A stretch of 8,556 nucleotides of DNA, taken from NCBI GenBank assembly GCA_016206405.1, contig JACQRQ010000233.1, forward strand, positions 1 through 8,556, read 5' to 3'. Each line of letters begins with the position of its first letter. The first letter of the stretch is position 1. The position numbers and the translations under genes are program-made. Below, piece after piece: positions 1 through 6,480 of this stretch. Below the pieces are notes generated by a model, which made no database searches, was not told the origin of the DNA, and was given only the letters and a program-made list of their open reading frames with translations. Source of the DNA: Elusimicrobiota bacterium. Lineage in GTDB: Bacteria > Elusimicrobiota > Elusimicrobia > O2-12-FULL-59-9.

Positions 1-563
1 GGCGCCGCCGCAGGACGGCGCCGCCAAATTTCATATAGAAACGCCGGGAAAACCAAGAGCAGCGTATGGTGGTTGCCCAAGCCGAGGCCCAGCCACAGCC
101 CCAGGGCGGCGGCGCCGGCCGGGCTCCATAGCCGGCCGGAAAAAGCGGCCAAAATAAGCAGGCCCAGGACGGCCGAGAGCAAATGCAGGGAAAAAACCTC
201 GGCCACCAAGCTGTGATAAAAAAACACCGGCGCCGCCGCTAGAAAAAGGCAGGACGCCGCCGCGCCGCAACGGCGCATCCCCATGGCCAGGCACGCCAAC
301 CAAAGCAGGGACAAGGACGCCGCCGCGAGCAAAAGCGAAAGCAGATTGCAGCGGTAGGCCCAGTTGCCCAGGGGAAATAAAGTTCCGGCGGTTTTGCCCA
401 GAAGGGCGTAGAGGGGATAGGCGGGGGGATGAGCGATGCTCAAGGTCGCCGCCGCGGTGGCGAACTCCCCGGAATCGCCGGTATTGACCGCCGGCGACAT
501 GCAGCGCAATCCCGCCGCGAAGAAAACAAAAAAAATCCCCCACGCCACCCGGCGATCGGTCAT
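1..563 (-). CDS. DUF2723 polytopic membrane protein, probable GT-C-type glycosyltransferase (5' part; runs off the left edge)
   Basis: Only the first 187 codons are present; the frame is still open at base 1. The protein is very hydrophobic, with likely membrane segments near residues 8-22, 72-92, 101-117, 124-141 and 151-176. The family signature is clear: TGDSGEF at residues 28-34, then HPPAYPLY at 45-52 (the usual form is HPPGYPLY, so Ala48 replaces Gly), an AEVFSLHLL segment at 121-129 and GLGNHHT at 161-167. DUF2723 proteins are related to the TMEM260 group of membrane glycosyltransferases, in which an acidic residue in the first outer loop (here probably Asp30 or Glu33) is thought to act in catalysis; the substrate cannot be read here. 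The ATG at 563-561 lies five bases after the TAG of the upstream VWA gene, with no strong Shine-Dalgarno sequence, so co-transcription and translational re-initiation are likely. Family members are often much longer, sometimes with C-terminal repeats, which would lie outside the window. Confidence 0.9.
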   Translation of the reverse strand, partial: MTDRRVAWGIFFVFFAAGLRCMSPAVNTGDSGEFATAAATLSIAHPPAYPLYALLGKTAGTLFPLGNWAYRCNLLSLLLAAASLSLLWLACLAMGMRRCGAAASCLFLAAAPVFFYHSLVAEVFSLHLLSAVLGLLILAAFSGRLWSPAGAAALGLWLGLGLGNHHTLLLVFPAFLYEIWRRRPAAA

Positions 564-568
564 CTGCG

Positions 569-2707
569 CTACAGTCCCATGCGGATTCGCCAAAACCACT
601 CCAACAGCAGGCACGCCAAAGCCGCCCACAGCACATAGGAGGAGCCCCAAACCGCCTTTTGCACCGTGATCTCCTTGGCGAGCTTGGGTTTTGGAAATTG
701 CTTGGCAAGATCTGCGTAGGACGCCTCGCTCAAATCCCGGTAAGCGCCGCCGGTCCTCTCGGCAATCTCTTTAAGTAGCGCCCGCTGCAGGGGTTTTCCC
801 GTCGTAAATTCTTGTCCCAGCCGGATTTCCCGGGAGGAGCGTCCCCAGAGTTTTCCGCGGTGATACACATCGGCTTGCGCCTTGTAGCCGCCCGGCGGCA
901 AATCCGGATGCGGCTCGATGCGGTATTTGCCCGGCTGGACCTGCCGCGGCGCGAACGTCCGGGAGTAGCCCTGCGCGCCGCTGAGGCGGATTTCGACCCG
1001 GGCGGAAGGATCATCGAGAGGATTGAAAGTTTCATCCAAAACCTGAACGGAAAGGTCCGGCTGCAGATTCACCTTCTCGAGATCGAGGCTGCCCGAGAGA
1101 TACTCCACGGCCCGGTCCCAAAACTGATTATAGAACGAGCCCGCGCCGATGACGCTGCCTTCTCCCAACTTCCAACGCCAAGTGGACTGAGTGCCGGCCA
1201 CCAGCACGCGCCCCTTTTCAATCTCGCGGGCGACCACCACCGGCTCCGCTTCACCGCCGGCGTCCCGCACCGCCAGCACGACGCCGTCGGGCCTCGGCGC
1301 GCCGAAACGGTTGGAGCCGTAGAGGGGGGGCAGCCCGGCCCAGAGCCCCTCCAGAACGGACCTTTCGCCGCCCCATTGGAGCATCGGATGCTGCAGGGCT
1401 CTGGGCTTGAGGGCGAAAGAGCCGGGCCGGTAAAGATCGCTCCCCTCCGGCAGCTTGACCGGCAGGATGTCCTCAAAGGCGGTGTGCAGGTAAGCTCCAT
1501 CCGAGAAAATGTCCTCCCCGCCGATGACCAAAAGCCCTCCGCCTTTGCGGATAAAGCGCTCCACGTTTCCCAAATACGCCTTCGGCAGCCCGAAGCGGGA
1601 ATACGAGAAATTTTGCAAAATAAACACGTCGAACTGAAAAAGATCGTTGACGAAAATCTCCTGCGCCGGAAAAGGGATGAGCGCCAGCTCGCGGTCGGAG
1701 ACGGAGACGGAGTCCTCCGGGTCCCGCAGGATGACGAAGGACACCAGCTCGAAGCTCGGATGCGACTTGATGAAATGCCGAAGATAGGAATACTCGGCGT
1801 TCACCCGGCCGCACAAATAAAGAATGCGCAGCTTGTCCCGGACGACGTCCACCGTCGCCGTGCGGCGCTGCGAGCCCATCTCCAGGCGGTAGCTTTGCTT
1901 GCCCAGGCTCGAGGGGATGAAGGCGAAAGTCGTCAGGCCCACGGCGAAATCAGCGTCCACGGCAATCTCCTTTTGGGCTACGATTTGATCGCCGTGAAAA
2001 ACGGCCGCTTTCACCCGCTGCGATTTCACCCCGTTGGCCTCCCAGGCCGCGGTCAACGTCACCGGCATATGCAGAAAAGCGAGGTCGGGCCCCTTCCATT
2101 CCTTCACCGAAAAGCCCTTGGACCTCTCCTCGGCGCTCACGCCGAAGACCTGGACCGGCGCCTCCACTTGAGAGAGGGCATGCGACAAATCCGCCGAGGC
2201 GTCGCCGGCGCCGTCGGTGAAGACCCACACGGCGCTCCATTGGCCGCCGCCTTCCCGGTAAACGTCATCGAGGGACTTGGCGAGGTTCAAGCGGGATTTC
2301 TGCGCCTCTTGGATCTTCAAACGCTCCCACGTCGTCTTGAGCGCCTGCTCCGAGACGGCGAACCAGGTCACGTCCAGCTTTTCCTCCAACTCCCCGCGAT
2401 GCTCCTCCAGCCAGCGCCGCGCCTGCGCCAGGCGCGTCTTCCCGGCCAACGCGTCGACGGTGCCCATGTTGCTGGAAACGTCCACCAGCACCGCGAGGCG
2501 GGGCTTGCTCACGCTGCCTTCGAGCATCAGCAGCGAAGGCTTCAGAAGGAAAAACAGAATGGCGGCGACCGCCAGCGAGCGCAGCAGCAAAATTCTGCGG
2601 GGATAACGAGCCGAACGCCAGAAGTAGGCTGCCAGCAGCGCCAAAAAGCAGCCCGCCAGCCAAAAATCGCTCCAACCCGCGTCCAGAATCAATTGAATCT
2701 GCTTCAT
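569..2707 (-). CDS. Membrane-anchored VWA protein with glutamine-amidotransferase-like domain
   Basis: A 712-residue protein. Two N-terminal membrane helices (about 15-30 and 41-57) flank a basic loop (RSARYPRR, 31-38). A VWA domain follows (about 72-190), then a beta-rich domain (about 200-290), a GATase-like domain (about 292-545), an Ig-like or carboxypeptidase-regulatory-like domain (about 548-630), and a last helix (688-704) before a short basic tail. By the positive-inside rule the bulk lies outside the cytoplasm. The VWA metal site is degenerate: DVSSN at 76-80 instead of DxSxS, and Leu140 where the MIDAS Thr is expected, although FTDG (163-166) is kept. The GATase-like part has the glycine turn at 389-397 and a TWRWK motif (509-513) but no nucleophile Cys. 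The start is chosen because its ATG shares one base with the TGA of the DUF4159 gene (TGATG); there is no Shine-Dalgarno sequence, which fits coupled translation. Homologues sit in MoxR/DUF58 operons; the biochemical function is unknown. Confidence 0.9.
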   Translation of the reverse strand: MKQIQLILDAGWSDFWLAGCFLALLAAYFWRSARYPRRILLLRSLAVAAILFFLLKPSLLMLEGSVSKPRLAVLVDVSSNMGTVDALAGKTRLAQARRWLEEHRGELEEKLDVTWFAVSEQALKTTWERLKIQEAQKSRLNLAKSLDDVYREGGGQWSAVWVFTDGAGDASADLSHALSQVEAPVQVFGVSAEERSKGFSVKEWKGPDLAFLHMPVTLTAAWEANGVKSQRVKAAVFHGDQIVAQKEIAVDADFAVGLTTFAFIPSSLGKQSYRLEMGSQRRTATVDVVRDKLRILYLCGRVNAEYSYLRHFIKSHPSFELVSFVILRDPEDSVSVSDRELALIPFPAQEIFVNDLFQFDVFILQNFSYSRFGLPKAYLGNVERFIRKGGGLLVIGGEDIFSDGAYLHTAFEDILPVKLPEGSDLYRPGSFALKPRALQHPMLQWGGERSVLEGLWAGLPPLYGSNRFGAPRPDGVVLAVRDAGGEAEPVVVAREIEKGRVLVAGTQSTWRWKLGEGSVIGAGSFYNQFWDRAVEYLSGSLDLEKVNLQPDLSVQVLDETFNPLDDPSARVEIRLSGAQGYSRTFAPRQVQPGKYRIEPHPDLPPGGYKAQADVYHRGKLWGRSSREIRLGQEFTTGKPLQRALLKEIAERTGGAYRDLSEASYADLAKQFPKPKLAKEITVQKAVWGSSYVLWAALACLLLEWFWRIRMGL

Positions 2708-3477
2708 CAGGGAATTTGGGAGGCTTGGCGCAGCTTCTGCAATAGAAACGGCTGGTGCACCGCGTCGAGCTTGTAGCTGCCCGTCAGGGCGTACATGACG
2801 ACGTTGACCAGCAATTGATGCGCGAAGCGGCGCTGCTCTTCTCCTCCGGGGACGCAATGGTGCATGAAGTTGCCCAGGGCGTCTTTGGCCCATGTGCCTA
2901 AGATGTCGTTGCGGGAATAAATCACGCAGGTCCGGCCCCCGAAGTCCGCCCCCTCGATATGCGGCCGGATGACGCGACGCCCGCCGATGGAATGGATGAG
3001 GTAATAAGCCCTGAACACCGCGTGCGTGGAGGGCAGAACTTCCACGGAAGCCTCGGGAAGCACATAGCGCAGTTGGGAACGGACCCACGGGTCGAAGGAG
3101 CTCAGGGCCTGTCCCGAAGCGTCTTCGATGAAAAGAAATCCTCCCGACGTCAAATAATTGCGCAGCAGCCCTATCTCCTTGGGCGTGAGAGGCGGCAGGC
3201 GATCTTTGCCGCTCAAATACAGAAACGGGGTCTCAAACAACTTCGGGTCCTCCAAGCCCAGAGCCCGGACTTCGTCGGCCGGAATCAGGCTGGTGGTTTT
3301 CTCCATGTCGCTTAAGGCCTCGCGCGCCGCCTGAGGATAGGGGTTCCACTCTTTGTCGTGCTTCCATTGGCCCCACACGAAACGGTCTCCGGGGCCGGAT
3401 TCCTGCGCCCGCAGGGAAGCGCAAAAGGCGCATGCGGCCAAGGCCAGCGCAGCAAAAAATGACAATCGCCGGGTCAT
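2707..3477 (-). CDS. Exported DUF4159 domain protein
   Basis: A 256-residue protein. The N-terminus is a signal peptide: basic MTRR, a hydrophobic stretch to about residue 20, and a likely cleavage site after SLRAQ (21-25) or nearby. The mature part matches DUF4159: FLYLSGKD at 85-92, LTPKE at 97-101, a glycine turn and acidic strand SGGFLFIEDASG at 111-122, YSRNDILGTW at 187-196, and a C-terminal NVVMYALTG at 225-233. The family is thought to have a fold like class I glutamine amidotransferases and ThuA, but no catalytic Cys is visible at the turn, so a binding role is more likely than an enzyme. The start overlaps the upstream BatA-like gene by four bases (ATGA) and has no Shine-Dalgarno sequence of its own. 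It is always a good marker of this MoxR/DUF58 operon type; here it lies between the two membrane VWA proteins and may form a periplasmic complex with them (inference). Confidence 0.9.
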   Translation of the reverse strand: MTRRLSFFAALALAACAFCASLRAQESGPGDRFVWGQWKHDKEWNPYPQAAREALSDMEKTTSLIPADEVRALGLEDPKLFETPFLYLSGKDRLPPLTPKEIGLLRNYLTSGGFLFIEDASGQALSSFDPWVRSQLRYVLPEASVEVLPSTHAVFRAYYLIHSIGGRRVIRPHIEGADFGGRTCVIYSRNDILGTWAKDALGNFMHHCVPGGEEQRRFAHQLLVNVVMYALTGSYKLDAVHQPFLLQKLRQASQIP

Positions 3478-5549
3478 GATTTTTTATAAGTCAAAGCCAT
3501 CTCGGCCAAAAACAGAAACAAAACCAGGCCGACGCAGGCGTTTCGCAGCGGCCTGCCGTAAAGAAACGCTTTCCAGTCCTCGGCCAGCATATGCAGCCGC
3601 AAAGACGGCCACGGCAAAGGGTCCTGCCGCTCCAGGCGGCTCTCGCCGCCGGCCGGATTTAAGTTGACGGCGAAAGCGGAGGTCTCATCATCCACCCGGA
3701 GGCGGTAGAGCCCCAGCTCGTCGGTCTGGAAGAATTGGATTTGGCCGCCTTCCGGCACGACGGCGTAGCGCTTGCCCGACGGCGACTCAACCTCCGCGCG
3801 CTTGGGAGAGCGGGCCCCCGGAGCCCATGGCCGGATGAACGCTTCGCCGTAAAAAATCGATTCGCTTTTTTCCTCGGGGTTGAAATTGGACAAATGGCTC
3901 AAGCCGCCCAGAAGCCAAGCGGTGAACACCGGCTTCATGGGCAAATTGGTCCAAGACGGGTCCAGAGCGGAGGTCCACAAAATCACCTTCCCCGCCCCGT
4001 ACGGCCGCGACGCCAGGAGCGCCTCGTCTTGCGACTTGAGCCAGACGGCCGTTCCCTCCACGGGCTCCAAATGATAAAACTGCCTCACCTCGACGTTTTG
4101 CAGCTCGAAGCCGTCCCAAGCGAGCCGGCCGCGCAGGCCGCCGGGCATCTGCTCGGCCAGGACGAGGCCCGAAAGCTTGGAGCGCCTTGGAATAGCGGAC
4201 AAAATTCCCGGCAGCACGTCCTCCCAAAGCCTCATGTCTTTTTCCCGGACGTCGCCGGGCAGAAAATAGAGCCACAGCCCTCCGCCCTGATGCACGAAAT
4301 TTTTAATCCGCGCCGCCGTTTCCGCGCTCATGTCGCGCCAGCCGGAAAGCAGCAGCGCCTCATAGCGCTTGAGGTCCACCTCGTCCAATCGCCGAGGGTC
4401 CACAAAATCGGCTTGAAACAAAGCCAGCGTGTCCGTGCCGAAGGCCCGCTTTAAAAAAAAGTTGTTGCCGGCGCAGAGCACCCGCGGCGCCGACTGCAAT
4501 TTGTAGGCGAAATAGCGCGCGTCGTCAAGCTTGAGGGCGTCTTTTTGAAGTTCGACCTTGCCGGCGAGCAGCCGGCCGCGCTCGCCGCCCGGCCGGTCCC
4601 CGGTCCCGGCGCCCCCCGGCGCTTCCGGCAGGCGGTAGCTCGCTTCGTTCCTGGCGGCCGCCTTGATGGGGGCCCTTTCGCGGGCCAGCAGCCGGCCGTT
4701 GAGCCACCATTTAATTTCCGCGTAGGGCTCGACCGCGCCTGAGGTTCTGAGCTCGGCCAAGAGCGTGTTTTTGGCGCCCCCGCCGTCCGCGGCGGCGAGC
4801 CGAACCTCGCCGACATAAACGTTTTTGGGGGAATCCTCCCAGGCCAGCCCCGCCAGCTTGACTTTCGGGTCAAACGCGGCGAGCGCCTCGCCCAATTTGC
4901 CCTCCGGCAGGTTGCGGAAGGCGTGCGCGGCGTTGTCGGAGAGCACGGCGATCGCCTTGTTGGAGGCGCGGGATTTCGACAGCGCCGAGTAGGCGGCCTC
5001 CAAGGCGGGCGCCAGGTCGGTCGGCCTCAGGTTCACGGCCGCCTTTTCGACAAAGGCCTTGAGGTCCTCCCGGCGGGAGGTGAAATCACCGGAGGCGGAC
5101 TCCAGGCGGTCGGAAAAGGTCATGACCAGGGAGCGGTCGCCGTCGCCGAGCTGCTTTAAAATCTCCAGCGCGCTCCTCTGCGCCCAAAGGAATTTCGCTT
5201 TGCCCTGGTAGACGTAGCCCATCGAGTAGGAAGCGTCGAGCAGAATCACCACGTCCACGCCGCCCTCATCGGCCGCGGCGCCCTTGGACGGCGCCTGCGC
5301 CCAATGCAGGACCGGCCGCGAAAATCCAAGTATCAGGAACAAGAGCAGGAGGCAGCGCACCAAGAGCGTGAGCCACTGCATCAAGCGCGAGCGCGGCATC
5401 ACCCTGCGGTAGACCTCGCGCAGGAAAGTGAGGTCGCTGAAGGGAAGCTTTCTGGCGCGGCTTAAAAACAGCAGATGGATGAGGAACGGCGCCAGGGCCA
5501 GAGGCGCGGCCCAGAGAAAAGCGGGGCTCAAAAAGGACACGGGGGTCAT
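3474..5549 (-). CDS. BatA-like membrane VWA protein with GATase-like C-terminal half
   Basis: A 691-residue protein. The N-terminus is a typical BatA anchor: FLSPAFLW at 6-13, IHLLFL at 24-29, a basic loop (31-56, rich in Arg/Lys) and a second helix at about 57-78. The VWA domain (about 98-235) has an intact MIDAS: DASYS at 105-109, Thr177-Asp178 and LSDN at 203-206. A beta-rich region follows (about 240-350), interrupted by a Gly/Pro-rich stretch at 309-326. A GATase-like region runs from about 354 to 555, with a glycine turn VHQGGGLWLY (419-428) and SALDPSWTNLP (527-537) but no nucleophile Cys. A final helix (669-687) ends in a Lys-rich tail. Charge distribution puts the loop and tail in the cytoplasm and the large domains outside. 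The ATG at 5549 overlaps the DUF58 stop (ATGA) and has a weak TGGGA five bases upstream. A run of eight T residues at 4453-4460 lies in the GATase-like region. Confidence 0.93.
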   Translation of the reverse strand: MTPVSFLSPAFLWAAPLALAPFLIHLLFLSRARKLPFSDLTFLREVYRRVMPRSRLMQWLTLLVRCLLLLFLILGFSRPVLHWAQAPSKGAAADEGGVDVVILLDASYSMGYVYQGKAKFLWAQRSALEILKQLGDGDRSLVMTFSDRLESASGDFTSRREDLKAFVEKAAVNLRPTDLAPALEAAYSALSKSRASNKAIAVLSDNAAHAFRNLPEGKLGEALAAFDPKVKLAGLAWEDSPKNVYVGEVRLAAADGGGAKNTLLAELRTSGAVEPYAEIKWWLNGRLLARERAPIKAAARNEASYRLPEAPGGAGTGDRPGGERGRLLAGKVELQKDALKLDDARYFAYKLQSAPRVLCAGNNFFLKRAFGTDTLALFQADFVDPRRLDEVDLKRYEALLLSGWRDMSAETAARIKNFVHQGGGLWLYFLPGDVREKDMRLWEDVLPGILSAIPRRSKLSGLVLAEQMPGGLRGRLAWDGFELQNVEVRQFYHLEPVEGTAVWLKSQDEALLASRPYGAGKVILWTSALDPSWTNLPMKPVFTAWLLGGLSHLSNFNPEEKSESIFYGEAFIRPWAPGARSPKRAEVESPSGKRYAVVPEGGQIQFFQTDELGLYRLRVDDETSAFAVNLNPAGGESRLERQDPLPWPSLRLHMLAEDWKAFLYGRPLRNACVGLVLFLFLAEMALTYKKS

Positions 5550-6427
5550 TGTTTTCCCAGAGCCTTTTTGAGGGCGCTCTCCCAAGGCTGGTCGGTGTAA
5601 ACGGTCGCGTAGCCGATTTCCGAGGCGTGGAAGGAGGCGGTGTAATATTTGATCAGTTCGGCGAATTCCCTGCGGTAGGCCTCCTTGAGCAGATGCGCGT
5701 CGCAGCGCAGCGCCTCGCCGCCCTCCAGCGGGTCGAACAGAACCGGTCCCTCGAAATCAAAGTCCCTCTCGACCGGATCCAAGACGTGGAAGACGAGCAC
5801 CTCGTGCTTGTGGGCTTTGAGAGCGCGGATGACGGACTGTATTTTTTCCGCCGGGCCCATCAGATCGGAAAAAACGACGGCCAGGGAGCGGCGGTGCAGA
5901 AGCTGAGCGTAATAGGCCAACCCGCCCTCCATATCCGTCTTGCCTTGAGGGACGACGCCCGCCAGCGCCTGGTCCAAGCGCTCCAGTTGCGCCATCTGGT
6001 TGTCCGGCGCCAGAAAGAGTTTGGGAGCGTCGCTGAAAACGCCCAGGCCCACGGCGTCGGTCTGGCGCAGAATCAAGTAGGCCATGCCCATCGCCAGACG
6101 GCAGGCGTACTCGAATTTGGCGGGCCGCGCCGCGCGCGGGCTTTTATAGGCCATGGAGCCGGAAGCGTCCAGGAGGAAATAGCTGCGGAGGTTTTTTTCC
6201 TCGCGGTACAAGCGGACGAAAAACCTCTCCTTGCGGGCGTAGACCTTCCAGTCGATATATTTGATTTCGTCTCCGGGGACGTATTCGCGGTGCTCCATGA
6301 ATTCCTGGCTGGAGCCTTTGTAGGCGCTGCGGTGCATGCCGGAATAGGCGCCCTCGGCCAGTCCGCGGACGGGAACGAAGCGCAGGTTCTTTATCTTGCC
6401 GAGGCTTTCGGGGTCTAGGTAGCGCAT
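5546..6427 (-). CDS. DUF58 family VWA-like protein
   Basis: A 293-residue soluble protein with no signal peptide or membrane helix. It carries the DUF58 signature: HRSAYKGSSQEFMEHREYVP at residues 32-51, then GDEIKYIDWKVYAR (52-65). The VWA-like fold follows with an intact MIDAS: DASGS at 87-91, Thr164-Asp165 and FSDLM at 186-190. DUF58 proteins are regularly encoded next to MoxR ATPases and are taken to be their cytosolic partners; the exact activity is unknown. I chose the ATG at 6427 because the family similarity begins right after it (MRYLDPESLG); upstream in the same frame the translation is Arg/Pro-rich and unlike the family. No Shine-Dalgarno sequence precedes this start, and a G+C-rich 53-base spacer separates it from the moxR stop. 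Codons 77-79 contain the heptamer A AAA AAC in frame. Confidence 0.95.
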   Translation of the reverse strand: MRYLDPESLGKIKNLRFVPVRGLAEGAYSGMHRSAYKGSSQEFMEHREYVPGDEIKYIDWKVYARKERFFVRLYREEKNLRSYFLLDASGSMAYKSPRAARPAKFEYACRLAMGMAYLILRQTDAVGLGVFSDAPKLFLAPDNQMAQLERLDQALAGVVPQGKTDMEGGLAYYAQLLHRRSLAVVFSDLMGPAEKIQSVIRALKAHKHEVLVFHVLDPVERDFDFEGPVLFDPLEGGEALRCDAHLLKEAYRREFAELIKYYTASFHASEIGYATVYTDQPWESALKKALGKQ

Positions 6428-6439
6428 GGCTGGGAGCGG

Positions 6440-6480
6440 ACGGCGCGGCCGGATGGGGGGACCGCCCGGGCAGGCGCCGT
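6440..6480 (-). other. G+C-rich inverted repeat between moxR and the DUF58 gene
   Basis: The 53-base spacer between the moxR stop and the DUF58 start holds a perfect 7-base inverted repeat: ACGGCGC directly after the moxR TAA (6480-6474 on the minus strand) and GCGCCGT at 6446-6440, with a 27-base G+C-rich loop that contains the palindrome GCCCGGGC. In RNA this could form a stem ending 12 bases before the DUF58 start codon. There is no following U-run, so it is not an intrinsic terminator. It might affect translation or processing and set the ratio of ATPase to partner, but chance is possible in such G+C-rich DNA. Confidence 0.35.

Noticed and set aside
1..28. Direct repeat GGCGCCGCC at the left edge
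   Set aside because: It lies in the DUF2723 reading frame and encodes an Arg/Ala-rich stretch; it is explained by G+C-rich codons and shows no further copies.
31..708. A 225-codon minus-strand frame at the left end
   Set aside because: It overlaps the 3' end of the VWA gene and the DUF2723 gene in another frame and gives a Gly/Arg/Phe-rich sequence. The DUF2723 frame from 563 has clear family motifs but no stop before the edge.
812..2776. A 654-codon open frame on the plus strand opposite the last VWA gene
   Set aside because: It is exactly in codon phase with the minus-strand gene, so plus-strand stops would need TTA, CTA or TCA codons in that gene, which are rare in G+C-rich codon use. 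The translation is Arg/His/Gln/Leu-rich with no recognisable domain, while the minus strand encodes a clear protein.
2708..3088. An N-terminal extension of the last VWA protein by 127 codons
   Set aside because: It would lie wholly inside the DUF4159 gene in another frame, its translation is Arg/Pro/Gly-rich and unlike the family, and the ATG at 2707 gives a normal membrane anchor and a TGATG junction.
5549..6418. A 289-codon plus-strand frame covering nearly the whole DUF58 gene
   Set aside because: Same in-phase antisense effect. The similar plus-strand frames at 3735-4454, 7608-8054, 6922-7263 and 2959-3315 are also in phase with their opposite genes and have the same explanation.
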